Assembly: GCA_024279935.1 (NCBI GenBank) | Contig: JAJRQZ010000147.1 | Span: 1 to 63,958 of the forward strand | Length of the DNA: 63,958 bases | Direction: 5' to 3' | Source: Bacteroidota bacterium | Lineage (GTDB): Bacteria; Bacteroidota; Bacteroidia; Bacteroidales; F082 | Shown here: piece by piece, positions 53,209 through 62,312 of the stretch | Layout: each line of letters opens with the position of its first letter | Numbering within the stretch: the stretch's first letter is position 1 | Notes under the pieces: model-generated | Database searches by the model: none | What the model was told of the DNA's origin: nothing | What the model saw: the letters and a program-made list of their open reading frames with translations, nothing else | Program-made: the position numbers and the translations under genes

Positions 53209-53524
53209 TACTTAATTTATCAAAGCAATGGTTTTGACCCGAACTATGATTAAACGGCAAAGATAAAAATATATCACTTTAAAAGAAGAAAAATTTAATT
53301 ATTCAAATCTTGAAAGAGGGACAAAACCCCATCTTTTGCCGATAGGTGCTGGATAAGCATAAACCATACCAAAAAACACGAGTGCGAATTATGTTGAAGA
53401 AACACAATAAAAAAACCGGAAATCAATCTTTGAAAATCAATCCCCGGCTCACTTTCCCCGTTGCCGTAGCCTCGGATAAGCGGCAAATATTTATTATGAC
53501 TGCCTGATTTATAATTACCCGTAG

Positions 53525-53815
53525 GTTAAAATATTTCGACATGCCTTGCAGATAAACCTCTCGGCAGTTTCTGCCTTGCAAAGCTTGTGCGTTCCTGAAA
53601 ACCCTTGTGGATTTCCCCTCCGGCTAGGGACTTATACTTTCGTATTTCCCACATTCCGTTCTCCGGCATTGCTACCTTTGAATCCAAGGTTTTATGCATG
53701 CTTCCAACTTTGACCAAAGTCGCTGTTCTCGGCCTTGCCTCACCTGACCCACAATTCCGAATCGTTGAGATATCTTTGTTGTTGGCGGAACAAACCTGTC
53801 TTTTATTTCTTTGCA
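53525..53815 (-). ncRNA. Candidate structured non-coding RNA, identity unknown
   Basis: A ~290-nt stretch between tadA and the ExbB operon is not a convincing gene but has strong RNA features on the minus strand. Local hairpins are: ACTTT-GGTC-AAAGT, ACCTT-(7 nt)-AAGGT, ATAC-GAAA-GTAT (a GNRA tetraloop) and GGCAG-AAA-CTGCC. A 7-bp long-range pair TGCAAAG (53809-53815) with CTTTGCA (53577-53583) would close a ~240-nt domain. A sigma-70-like promoter lies just upstream. I looked for the universal cores of RNase P RNA, tmRNA, 6S, SRP RNA and group II intron domain V and did not find them. The 3' end is uncertain; it may extend to ~53412. Confidence 0.6.
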
Positions 53816-53819
53816 GCCA

Positions 53820-53850
53820 CAAATATAGAGGTATAACAACAGCCTGTCAA
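53820..53850 (-). promoter_or_regulatory. TTGACA-N17-TATATTTG promoter of the candidate RNA
   Basis: On the minus strand TTGACA (53845-53850), a 17-bp spacer, and TATATT within TATATTTG (53820-53827), satisfying both the general -35/-10 pattern and the Bacteroidota -7 box. It is the strongest promoter match seen in the window and points into the structured region with no start codon context. Confidence 0.7.
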
Positions 53851-53932
53851 GCATTATAAGTGATTAATAACCAACAATATATTAACATGGTTTATTAACA
53901 ATTGTTGAAAAGTCAGTTTTGTTCGGAGGGCA

Positions 53933-54379
53933 TTATCGTCTTTTTTGCTTAAAAAAGTCGATGATCAAACGGCTGCTTTCTTTTTCGAGCAATCCGGCAG
54001 CGACTTTAGTTTTAGGGTGTAAAAAAGATGCTTTTTTATAGGAATACCCTCTTTTTTCATCCTTAGCCCCGAAGACCAGCCTCCCTAACTGAGTCCAGTA
54101 AGATGCGCCGGCACACATCACACATGGTTCCAGGCTTACGTACAAAGTGCATTCGCTCAGGTATTTGCCTCCTAAATAATCGGCGGCGGCGGTAAAGGCT
54201 TGCATTTCGGCGTGGGCTGTAACATCGGTGAGGGTTTCGGTTAAATTGTGTGCCATTGCGATAATTCGTCCCTTGCAAACCACTACGGCGCCTACAGGCA
54301 CTTCACCTTTATCGAAGGCTTTCCGGGCTTCCTTTAAAGCCTCCCTCATGAAAAACTCATCGGTTTTCTCTGTTATCAT
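53933..54379 (-). CDS. tadA: tRNA adenosine(34) deaminase-like cytidine/nucleoside deaminase
   Basis: 148 residues. The zinc site is complete: His-Ala-Glu in VTAHAEMQAF and the Cys pair in LEPCVMCAGA. The TadA-type N-terminus FFMREALKEARKAFDKGEVPVGAVVV is present and the C-terminal helix is basic (FFKQKRR). TadA deaminates A34 of tRNA-Arg to inosine. Guanine deaminase or other relatives share the fold, but the length and motifs favour TadA. It is 10 bp after the AlbA_2 membrane protein gene, so the two may be co-transcribed. Confidence 0.88.
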   Translation of the reverse strand: MITEKTDEFFMREALKEARKAFDKGEVPVGAVVVCKGRIIAMAHNLTETLTDVTAHAEMQAFTAAADYLGGKYLSECTLYVSLEPCVMCAGASYWTQLGRLVFGAKDEKRGYSYKKASFLHPKTKVAAGLLEKESSRLIIDFFKQKRR

Positions 54380-54389
54380 ATTTGTTTTA

Positions 54390-55967
54390 TTAATGATGAC
54401 GACGAAACCGCCTTCGTATATAATCGTTGATTTCCTTTAGTGAGCTTATTTGTTGCGACGAATTGCCCGAGCGTACATAAAACTTTTCGATTTGTTGCCC
54501 GTTTTTGTCCTTGGTTTTTAAGTATAGGGGGTGTGCCGATGGATTAATGCGAATAATACAAATTGTTTTTTCTTCTATTTGCTCAAAATAAACTAACAGG
54601 TTCTCATTTATGAAACTAATACCAAATTGATTGACTATCAGTTTGTTCAGATGTAGTTCAAAATAATCGGCATTGGTTTTTTTTAATGTGTTGAAATCGT
54701 TCTCAAGTCCCAGGATACCCAAATTGTCGCCTACACCTATTATTAAGGTGCCTCCCTTGGCATTGGCAAAAGCGGCAATGCTTTTTAAAATAACATCTTC
54801 CAGAACCTTGTTTTCTTTTTGTTGTCTGTAATCAAAACGCAAGGACGATTTAAACTCAAGCCTGGCAGTTTCGCCGCCGGCAATTAACTTTTCCAGATAT
54901 TGCTTTTCGTATTTTGTCAATTCCTTGTTTTCAGCCCCGGCTTTCTTTCTTTTCAAGAAACTTAACAACAGAGCAACTGCTCCAAGTACAAACAGAAAAA
55001 CAGATGAGTATAAGTATTTGTCTGCCCATAAACCGGTGGACTTGTTTATATCGTCTTCCGAAACTGTAATCGCAAATCCCTTCAGGCCTTTATTGTCCAA
55101 TGTGTCTATCCTGGTCCAATATATCTGCTTGTGCCTCTCGAACGAATAGGTGTTTGGCTGGTTTAACCGATTGTTTTTCCAGTTGGAGACAAGTTTTTCT
55201 ATTTCCAGCGTCAGACTTTTGTAATCAGCGATTTTAGAGGTGTCGTTGGTTTTGATGGGAGTTATGAGTATGCCCCTTTCGTCGATGATATTTACCAAAG
55301 GGTTTTGAAAACTGAAGATTTCCGAAAAACCTTTTGCTATTTCCGATGTTTTGTATATCAAGCCGATAGTGTAGTTTTTCCCGTTCCCATCCTCAAAGCC
55401 CGATACGTTAACAATAAGTTCCCGTTTGCCGGGGATTTGACTTTGAACCGAGCGCCAATACCCAATTCCGCTGGAATCCTTTTTTAGCTCTACCATATTC
55501 CTGTTGGTTTTGTCCATAAAAAAGTTATAAGTGTCGCTCCAATTACTTATCACGTTTAGTTTATCATCAAGACGTGTCCAGTTTAGCAGGCTGTCGGCCG
55601 ATTTATATGAGTATGTCGTCGCCCAGGTTTTGTCTTCCCTGATAATTACATAGCTTAAATTTTTGGAAAAAAGGATAATCCCTTTAAGTAATTTATTATC
55701 AACCATCTGTGAAACAAATAAGTTGTCCAGGTCATGCTTCGTCCTTAAGGATTTATCAGTGTTGAACAATGCTGTCTTCGCATTGTTCATGCTTTTGTCG
55801 GCACTTCCGATAAAAGATTTTAAGCTTTTCTTGAAACCTGTTGAAACCGTATTTATAAGCTCGTCGGAATAAACTTTCTTGTCGTTGGCCTGAAAATATA
55901 AAATCAGGCTAACTATTGCTAGAACAAACAGGGAAAATGCAATTATCAGCCCGGATTTTTTAATCAT
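54390..55967 (-). CDS. Membrane sensor with extracytoplasmic domain and C-terminal AlbA_2 domain
   Basis: 525 residues. TM1 (~7-26) and TM2 (~319-338) bracket a ~290-residue periplasmic region of Cache-like character (GLIYKTSEIAKGFSEIF, NIIDERGILITPIKT). The cytoplasmic end (~365-500) is an AlbA_2/Schlafen-type domain: ETARLEFKSSLRFD, AAFANAKGGTLIIGVGDNLGI, FYVRSGNSSQQIS. AlbA_2 domains bind nucleic acids or act in regulation and are usually soluble. A membrane receptor ending in AlbA_2 is uncommon and implies a signal sensed outside and acted on at DNA or RNA. No kinase, GHKL or wHTH domain is present. Confidence 0.85.
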   Translation of the reverse strand: MIKKSGLIIAFSLFVLAIVSLILYFQANDKKVYSDELINTVSTGFKKSLKSFIGSADKSMNNAKTALFNTDKSLRTKHDLDNLFVSQMVDNKLLKGIILFSKNLSYVIIREDKTWATTYSYKSADSLLNWTRLDDKLNVISNWSDTYNFFMDKTNRNMVELKKDSSGIGYWRSVQSQIPGKRELIVNVSGFEDGNGKNYTIGLIYKTSEIAKGFSEIFSFQNPLVNIIDERGILITPIKTNDTSKIADYKSLTLEIEKLVSNWKNNRLNQPNTYSFERHKQIYWTRIDTLDNKGLKGFAITVSEDDINKSTGLWADKYLYSSVFLFVLGAVALLLSFLKRKKAGAENKELTKYEKQYLEKLIAGGETARLEFKSSLRFDYRQQKENKVLEDVILKSIAAFANAKGGTLIIGVGDNLGILGLENDFNTLKKTNADYFELHLNKLIVNQFGISFINENLLVYFEQIEEKTICIIRINPSAHPLYLKTKDKNGQQIEKFYVRSGNSSQQISSLKEINDYIRRRFRRHH

Positions 55968-56066
55968 AAGTAATTATTTTGATGACAAAAATAAGGCTTT
56001 ACTTAATATGGAATGGGGAAAGGGTGTTGTTCGTTATATTTTTTTAATAAACAAAACCCTTGCTTT

Positions 56067-58799
56067 TTATTCCACTATGAACTTCCCTCTCTTGAGCTTT
56101 CCATCCTCATACTTTATTATTGCAATGTATGTGCCTGGTTTATAAGATGATACATCAATTCTTAAGTTGTTTTCCATATCTTGGCCGTTGAGCAAAAGCC
56201 TACCTTCGATATCAAATATTTTAATCGAGGATGCTTTTGCCATACCAAGGTCCAAGGTAATATGATCGTATGCCGGATTTGGGAAAATCTTTATCCCGCC
56301 GAGGGAATTATTATTCTTTATACCCGTATAGATATCAAGATTATATTCTGCCGTAAACAAACCTCTGCCGTGAGTTGCAGCAAGAACAACGTTATCGCCA
56401 TTTCTAAACTGCAACATATCGACCCTTACGTTTGCCATTCCGTCAACCGCAGGGGCCCATTCGGTGTTTTCCTCCTTCAAAGTGTTGGTAGCCCAAATGC
56501 CCGTTTCGGTGGCCAACAATGCCTGCCCGTTGTTTTGTGGGTGATAAATGCACCAGCGGATTGGCATGTCTGGCAGGTTTGCTTCTTTTTCCTGCCAGCT
56601 TAAACCGTTGTCATAGGTTTGCCAAACGGAGGAAACCCCATAGTTTGAGAATGTTACGAGCAGCGTGTCTTCTGATTTTCCTATATCTACACAGGATATG
56701 CTGGCATTCGGAAAATCAGGGCTTCCTATTTCGGTGGTATTTGGCGTTGAGTTTATATTTTCCACTGTAAACAATTTCCCCGATGAGGTGCCCACAAAAA
56801 TAGTGGATGTGCCTTGTGGCGAAAAGCGCGAATATTTAATATGGGAAAACGGAACGGAGGTGGAGGTTCCTATGTTGACCAATTGATCGTTCATTGTCCA
56901 GGGAACACCTGTTATGCGCAGGATTTTGTTGGCGTTGCCACCGGAGAAACTAACACCGTTTGCATAAAGGTTGTTTAATTTATAATCGTAGTCGGCAGGG
57001 CTGATGAACGTCCCTGAATTACCGTCAACGTAGTTGGCCTGAGTATTGTTATACCACGAGGAGTAGCGGTTATAATAAACAGAAGTTATATAAACACTTG
57101 ATTCATTATGGTCCCAAAAGCAAAAGGCGCCGTCACCGCCATCTATCATGTCGTTTATCCCGACTATTCCACCGCTATAATGTAAAGTACCGTTGTCCTG
57201 CAGCCCACCAATATAGTTCTCCGACCCGGGTGTCGGGTCAATCGCGCATGAATAAAACTGCAGCGTATTGTATGAGTTGTTTCTCTCCTCGAAGACCGGG
57301 AAGTTCAAGTTGGTTGTTTCGGAGAAGAACACGCCACCGTCACTCGAAAAAACCGCGTTGTTGTTGTTTTCAGGCCTGAACTGTATGTTATGTTGGTCGG
57401 CGTGAACATAAGCGTCGCCACCACCGCTATACATCAAACTCCAATCGGACACATGACGCCAAGTTTGACCTATTGAAGATATTTTCCATAAATCCAGACC
57501 TCCTGATAAAATACCTTCTTCGTTGTTTGGGTCAACCTGAAGTATGAATGCATGCCACGCCAGTGTTGCCCAGTTATCAGTGGCTGGCGGTGTCATTGGA
57601 TTCCAACTTAAGCCCCCATCTGTTGATGTTGCCATATAACGGCCTCTGTAATAGGTAAATCCGTTTTCGTAACCGGCAGCAAACTGGGCATAGACCCTGT
57701 TCGGGTTTGAAGGCGCAACTGCAATTATTGTCCTTGCAGGGATATTATAATAACCTTCTTCGCTAATTTTTGTGTTGTAATAATCATAAGTCGTCCAGCT
57801 GCCTTCCAAACCGCTATCAGAAAAAAGGACGGTAGCACCTCCGTTCATGTTTAAGTTCTCCATTGTACCGACAAATATCCTCCCGCTGGCTGAGATTTCA
57901 ATGTCGGAAGGGGAATAAGGTTTTTGCGCAAAGCTCCCCGGAATGATTGGTAATACCTGCGACCATGTGTCGCCACCGTCATCAGAACGGAACAAGCCTT
58001 CCGAAGGCATGCTCTCGTGATCCTCGCCCATATATGTGCCTGAGACTACAGCAGCATAAACAACCCCAACACCGTTTTCGTCTCTGACAACAACATCTGT
58101 AACATAAGCGAAATCGGCAGTTGAAGGTATCAGGTTCCAGCTTAGGCCCCCATCAGTAGTTTTATAAATCCCTGCGCCTAAGCCCGATGATTTCCTATAA
58201 ATAATTCTCGCTGTTTGCGCTTCGCCGGTCCCTACATACATTGTCTGCGTGTTTGTAGGATCATAAGCCATGCAGCTTATTGCCAGGTTTGGCCAGAAAT
58301 CGTCAACAGCTTGCCATTGCGAACTGCTGCTCGTAATATCATCGTTATACCAAAGACCTCCAGTAACACTTCCTGCCCATAGCTTGCTTTTGTTGCTGTC
58401 GTTGGGGTCGAACATTAAAGTACGGGTACGCCCTCCCATGCTCACATCCGTTCCCTGCCAGTTGAGGACGGGCTCATAATCCCTTTCCGACTTTTGTGCT
58501 TCCATCAAGGTTTTTGTCTGCTCGTAGGCCTTTAAAATCCTTTTTTCGGGAACATAACCCAGCTTTGGGTCCATTGTGAGTATAAACTCCTGAAACGCAG
58601 CCATATCCGGTTGGTCCATGGCTTTTTCCCCGTTTATCGTCTGCAGTTGATAGGACTCAAGGGTTTTGGCGGCCTCCATGATCCTTGCCTCATAGTCTGC
58701 CCTCGAAGTATTATCGGTCATAAAGGCCATAAAATAAATTATGCCCGAAATGCATAGCGTTACTATGGTGAATTTTGAAAAAAGTAATCTTCGTTTCAT
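56067..58799 (-). CDS. Secreted BNR/propeller protein with T9SS sorting domain
   Basis: 910 residues. An N-terminal hydrophobic segment (KFTIVTLCISGIIYFMAFM) serves as signal/anchor; residues ~100-780 contain Asp-box/BNR repeats such as YKTTDGGLSWNLIP, FRSDDGGDTWSQV and TSTDGGLSWNPM, as in sortilin or sialidase propellers. The C-terminus (~835-910) is a type A T9SS sorting domain: IFPNPAYDHITLDLG ... IKYEDGKLKRGKFIVE. No sialidase catalytic residues were recognised, so it is better seen as a propeller-type adhesion or binding protein. A related protein without T9SS tail lies downstream at 59223. Confidence 0.88.
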   Translation of the reverse strand: MKRRLLFSKFTIVTLCISGIIYFMAFMTDNTSRADYEARIMEAAKTLESYQLQTINGEKAMDQPDMAAFQEFILTMDPKLGYVPEKRILKAYEQTKTLMEAQKSERDYEPVLNWQGTDVSMGGRTRTLMFDPNDSNKSKLWAGSVTGGLWYNDDITSSSSQWQAVDDFWPNLAISCMAYDPTNTQTMYVGTGEAQTARIIYRKSSGLGAGIYKTTDGGLSWNLIPSTADFAYVTDVVVRDENGVGVVYAAVVSGTYMGEDHESMPSEGLFRSDDGGDTWSQVLPIIPGSFAQKPYSPSDIEISASGRIFVGTMENLNMNGGATVLFSDSGLEGSWTTYDYYNTKISEEGYYNIPARTIIAVAPSNPNRVYAQFAAGYENGFTYYRGRYMATSTDGGLSWNPMTPPATDNWATLAWHAFILQVDPNNEEGILSGGLDLWKISSIGQTWRHVSDWSLMYSGGGDAYVHADQHNIQFRPENNNNAVFSSDGGVFFSETTNLNFPVFEERNNSYNTLQFYSCAIDPTPGSENYIGGLQDNGTLHYSGGIVGINDMIDGGDGAFCFWDHNESSVYITSVYYNRYSSWYNNTQANYVDGNSGTFISPADYDYKLNNLYANGVSFSGGNANKILRITGVPWTMNDQLVNIGTSTSVPFSHIKYSRFSPQGTSTIFVGTSSGKLFTVENINSTPNTTEIGSPDFPNASISCVDIGKSEDTLLVTFSNYGVSSVWQTYDNGLSWQEKEANLPDMPIRWCIYHPQNNGQALLATETGIWATNTLKEENTEWAPAVDGMANVRVDMLQFRNGDNVVLAATHGRGLFTAEYNLDIYTGIKNNNSLGGIKIFPNPAYDHITLDLGMAKASSIKIFDIEGRLLLNGQDMENNLRIDVSSYKPGTYIAIIKYEDGKLKRGKFIVE

Positions 58800-58949
58800 G
58801 ATGATGGTTTATGTGGTTGTAATATTCTTTCTGTTGCCTAAATCACTTAAAATTAATCTGCTGCTAATTTATGACAAAAGTACTTGTTGTTTTGTTGCTT
58901 TCGCATTTTTCTTTTGATCTTAGTATCCCATGCTGGTTCATTGGGCTTT

Positions 58950-59111
58950 AAGACCGTTGCAACATCAAGTATTTTTAATGAATTAAGACAATATTTTATT
59001 CACCTTCTTCGTTTTCGTATTTTTAAAGTCCTCACAGACAACAGCCTGCTGTGGGTTTAAAAATACTGCCGCCTCGAATTTGAACAAAATATTGTCTTTT
59101 GCAACGGTCTT
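58950..59111. repeat. Nested inverted-repeat element (three perfect arm pairs)
   Basis: Perfect complementary arms: AAGACCGTTGCAA (58950-58962) with 59099-59111; AAGACAATATTTT (58985-58997) with 59086-59098; GTATTTTTAAA (59017-59027) with 59056-59066, around a loop with CACAG/CTGTG. On the right the two outer arms are contiguous, while on the left 22 extra bases separate them. The structure suits a MITE-like element or a transcribed cruciform. Confidence 0.85.
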
Positions 59112-59176
59112 GCCTTACTGATTGGTGGTAATGCAGTTTTTACCGGATGACCCATGCTTTTTTGGGATTAAGATAG

Positions 59177-59206
59177 AAAAACCCAAGTGATATCACTTGG
59201 GTTTTT
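59177..59206. terminator. Perfect 30-bp palindrome, terminator of the gene at 59223
   Basis: AAAAACCCAAGTGA and its exact complement meet at the centre, giving an A-rich lead and T-run on both strands. It lies 17 bp after the stop of the minus-strand gene. Confidence 0.93.
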
Positions 59207-59222
59207 AGTTTCGGGGAAGCAT

Positions 59223-62200
59223 TTATTTTTTCTTTATAAAACTTTTTTTATCGGTAATATGAAAGGGTGTGATTTGTGCTTTTCGTAGTTTTTTGTCGAA
59301 GGCAGGCAATTTGTTTTTCACTATCACATCAACTTGCTGCTCGAAACTTTCCTTTTGCAGCTTCAGCTCTTCCAGGCCTTCAACCTGTGATTTGGTCGGC
59401 ATGCCGTTGTAGCCCATAACACCTCCGTAAATTTCGCCCAAGCGTTCCCTCAGTCTTTCCTCACCTGTAATCCGTCCTTCTTTGGTCGCCAGCATTCTTG
59501 AGCGCAGGTCATTCATTTCTTTTGATAATGATTTTAGTTTTTTTGATGTGGGGCCCGAAACGGAATCAGCCTTTTGCGTTGCCTGATCCCTGATCTCAAT
59601 TATCTTGTTGTCAAGATAGGCAAGGTCTTCGAGCATATTATATGCTTCCATCAATACTTCGTGCCGCTTGTCGCGATCGCCAATGCTATGATGAGGGTTA
59701 TCATAATACTCTACTTTTAAGCTGCCCTGTATAGTATCTTTGTTCTTGATTATTTTAACAAAATAATCCCCCGGGGGGTATTCCGGGCCGACCATGGCAT
59801 TTCCAAGCAGCTGAACAGAGGAGGGAACCTTTGGTTTTTCCATGCGCATCCGCCATTTCACCCTGTTGATACCTTTGCGTTTTCCGGCCGGGAGAGTTTT
59901 TATCATCTCCCCATTGGAATTATAGATTTCCAGGCTCATATCGCCGAAAACATGGCGCTTTTTCATATAATAATTGATCATCAACGATTCGGAGGGGTTG
60001 CTGCCGCGGAAACCGTCGTCCCCGGTAGAGCCTCCCATACCGTAGTTGAACCCCATTTTATATGGGCGCGAGTTTAAAAAAGCAATATTTTTTTGCGTTT
60101 TCTCAAGAGTTAGGTCCTGAAGCGGGCTTAAATCATCGAGTATAAAAATACCCCTTCCATGGGTGGCTATCACCAGATCGTTTTCCCTTGCCTGGAAGGC
60201 CAGGTCCCTAACGGCTACTTTTGGCATTTCCCCGCTAAACCTTGTCCAGCCACTGCCTCCGTCTATACTTATGAAAAGACCGTATTCCGTTCCTAAGAAC
60301 AATAAATTGGGGTTTGTCATGTCCTCTTTAATGATATGGCAGTATGCATCTATGTTCTCATCGGCAATGTTTTGCCATGTTTTGCCAAAATCAGTAGTTT
60401 TATAAACATAAGCATTCCTGTCGCCATAGCGATGCCCGTCGAAGGTGATATAGGCAGTGGCGATGTCGTGATTCGATGGCTCAATATACGAAACCCAGGT
60501 CGTGGGCGGGACTCCTTGAATGTTTGCATTCAGTTTTTCCCATGATTCACCACCGTTTCTTGTAAGCTGAACATTGCCGTCGTCAGTGCCGACCCAAACA
60601 GTGTTTTCGTCGAAGGGCGATTCGGCGATCGTAAAAATAGCACAATGGTTCTCGGCTGCCGAATTGTCGATGGTAAGTCCTCCGGTTTCCTCTTGATTCA
60701 ACTTTTGCGGGTCGTTGGTAGTTAGGTCGGGGGATATTTTTCGCCATGAATCCCCTTTATCGGAAGAAGTAAAAAGGAATTGGCTGCCCATATATAAATT
60801 GCCTGATTTAGAGCCAATTACCAAAGGCGTATTCCAATGGAACCTAAGTTTGGTGCCATCGTCGGAATAGGGTTTTATATCTTTTAGCTCACGCGTGTCG
60901 AGGTAGGCCCGGCGTGTTCCTCCCCCTTGCCATTGCCAATACATAATATTGTCATCTGCCGGGTCGCGCAATACATTGAAGCCATCGCCCCACCCAACAC
61001 GCTTCCAGTCGTTGTTTGTTATTCCGCCTGCCGATTTAGAGGGGCCTATCCAGGATCCGTTGTCTTGTAAGCCTCCAAAAACATTATACGGTTTTGCGTT
61101 GTCAACGCTTACATGATAGAATTGAGAAACAGGAATGTTACGACAAAACTCCCAACTGTTTGCTGCATCGCGGGAGATAAACAGCCCCCCGTCAGTGGCC
61201 ATATACATAAAATTATTATCGGAGGGTGATACCCAGAGTCCATGAACATCGCTATGGAAGTTCCCTCCTTTTATCGATGGGCTCATGAAGGTTTTGCCTC
61301 CGTCATCGCTTACCTGCAAGGCGAATCCCGGTTTATAAACCCTGTTCGTGTCGATGGGGTCAGGGACGAAAAAACCAAAATAAAAAGGGCGTTCCCCAAC
61401 CATATTGCTGTTGCTGTTCATCAGTTCCCATGTTTTCCCTTTGTCTTTTGAGCGGTAAAAAGAAGTTTTTTTTGCTTCTATCAGCAGGTAAACGATATTG
61501 TTGTCCAGAGGGTTTATCTCAACGTGAACCCTGCCCCAAGTCCCATTAGGAAGGCCTTCTGTAATTTTATTCCATGATTTCCCCCCATCGTCGGAAATGA
61601 AAAAGCCACTCCCATCCCCGCCGGAGCGGAAGAACCATGGCTTGCGGCGCAAATCCCAAAATCCTGCATATAATCTTTCCGGATTAACCGGGTCGATGGC
61701 TATACTTGAGCAACCAGTTTTTTCATCAACATAAAGCACTTTGTCCCAGTTTGCGCCTCCGTCGCTGGTCTTAAACAGGCCTCTTTCCGGGCTGTCGCTC
61801 CAAAGCGGGCCCAGGGCGGCGGCATAAACAACATTAGGATCCTCAGGGTTAATGGCGATATAAGAAAAACGCTCGGTTTTCCGCAGCCCTTTGTTTTCCC
61901 ATGTTTTTCCTCCATCATGAGTTACATAAACCCCGTCACCTACCGAGGTACTATTTCTTGTCCATGGTTCGCCGGTGCCAACCCATACAGTATCAGGATG
62001 CTGCTGGTTGATGCTTATGGCACCTATGGCTTGAATGTTTTTTTTAAAGACTTGCTCGAAAGTAGTTCCTCCGTTTTTTGATTTCCAGACACCTCCTCCG
62101 GCAGTACCCACATATACGACTCGGGGGTCGGAATTTACTGCGTCAACGGCTGCTATTCGACCACTCATGCTTGCGGGGCCTATACTTCTTGCCGTTACAT

Positions 62201-62291
62201 CGCCAAAAGTGTTCTTGTCTATCTTGACTTGGGCCGAAACACCGAGGTTTATGATCGTTGCTGATATAAAAAGGAAAATTTTTTTCTTCAT
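59223..62291 (-). CDS. Large exported BNR/VPS10-like propeller protein
   Basis: 1022 residues with a signal peptide (MKKKIFLFISATIINLGVSAQ). The first ~720 residues are two seven- to ten-bladed propeller-like regions with many Asp boxes (WKSKNGGTTFEQV, FKTSDGGANWDKV, SDDGGKSWNKI). The C-terminal ~300 residues hold a beta-sandwich and a helical, coiled-coil-like region (SLSKEMNDLRSRML), and no T9SS domain is present. Proteins of this length are annotated as glycosyl hydrolase/sortilin-like in Bacteroidota; no catalytic triad was seen. It is followed by a perfect terminator and preceded by a LolA-like gene 21 bp upstream. Confidence 0.85.
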   Translation of the reverse strand: MKKKIFLFISATIINLGVSAQVKIDKNTFGDVTARSIGPASMSGRIAAVDAVNSDPRVVYVGTAGGGVWKSKNGGTTFEQVFKKNIQAIGAISINQQHPDTVWVGTGEPWTRNSTSVGDGVYVTHDGGKTWENKGLRKTERFSYIAINPEDPNVVYAAALGPLWSDSPERGLFKTSDGGANWDKVLYVDEKTGCSSIAIDPVNPERLYAGFWDLRRKPWFFRSGGDGSGFFISDDGGKSWNKITEGLPNGTWGRVHVEINPLDNNIVYLLIEAKKTSFYRSKDKGKTWELMNSNSNMVGERPFYFGFFVPDPIDTNRVYKPGFALQVSDDGGKTFMSPSIKGGNFHSDVHGLWVSPSDNNFMYMATDGGLFISRDAANSWEFCRNIPVSQFYHVSVDNAKPYNVFGGLQDNGSWIGPSKSAGGITNNDWKRVGWGDGFNVLRDPADDNIMYWQWQGGGTRRAYLDTRELKDIKPYSDDGTKLRFHWNTPLVIGSKSGNLYMGSQFLFTSSDKGDSWRKISPDLTTNDPQKLNQEETGGLTIDNSAAENHCAIFTIAESPFDENTVWVGTDDGNVQLTRNGGESWEKLNANIQGVPPTTWVSYIEPSNHDIATAYITFDGHRYGDRNAYVYKTTDFGKTWQNIADENIDAYCHIIKEDMTNPNLLFLGTEYGLFISIDGGSGWTRFSGEMPKVAVRDLAFQARENDLVIATHGRGIFILDDLSPLQDLTLEKTQKNIAFLNSRPYKMGFNYGMGGSTGDDGFRGSNPSESLMINYYMKKRHVFGDMSLEIYNSNGEMIKTLPAGKRKGINRVKWRMRMEKPKVPSSVQLLGNAMVGPEYPPGDYFVKIIKNKDTIQGSLKVEYYDNPHHSIGDRDKRHEVLMEAYNMLEDLAYLDNKIIEIRDQATQKADSVSGPTSKKLKSLSKEMNDLRSRMLATKEGRITGEERLRERLGEIYGGVMGYNGMPTKSQVEGLEELKLQKESFEQQVDVIVKNKLPAFDKKLRKAQITPFHITDKKSFIKKK

Positions 62292-62312
62292 GATACGCTT
62301 AATTATAAAACT

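Larger units (their letters stand above)
58800..59222. other. 423-bp intergenic region with a large nested palindrome
   Basis: No gene is seen. The middle is filled by the inverted-repeat element at 58950-59111 and the right end by the terminator at 59177-59206. The first ~130 bp form the upstream region of the minus-strand gene that starts at 58799. Confidence 0.6.

Noticed and set aside
53526-53822. A 98-codon open frame on the minus strand in the candidate RNA region
   Set aside because: It coincides with the hairpins, shows no recognisable domain, and the start overlaps the promoter box; the structure argues for RNA instead.
53525-53850. RNase P RNA or tmRNA
   Set aside because: The universal GGAAAGUCC and ACAGAA cores of RNase P RNA and the tRNA-like ends and tag frame of tmRNA are absent.
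56067-62291. True sialidase activity of the BNR proteins
   Set aside because: Asp boxes are structural; the catalytic Tyr/Glu and triple-Arg site of sialidases were not found.
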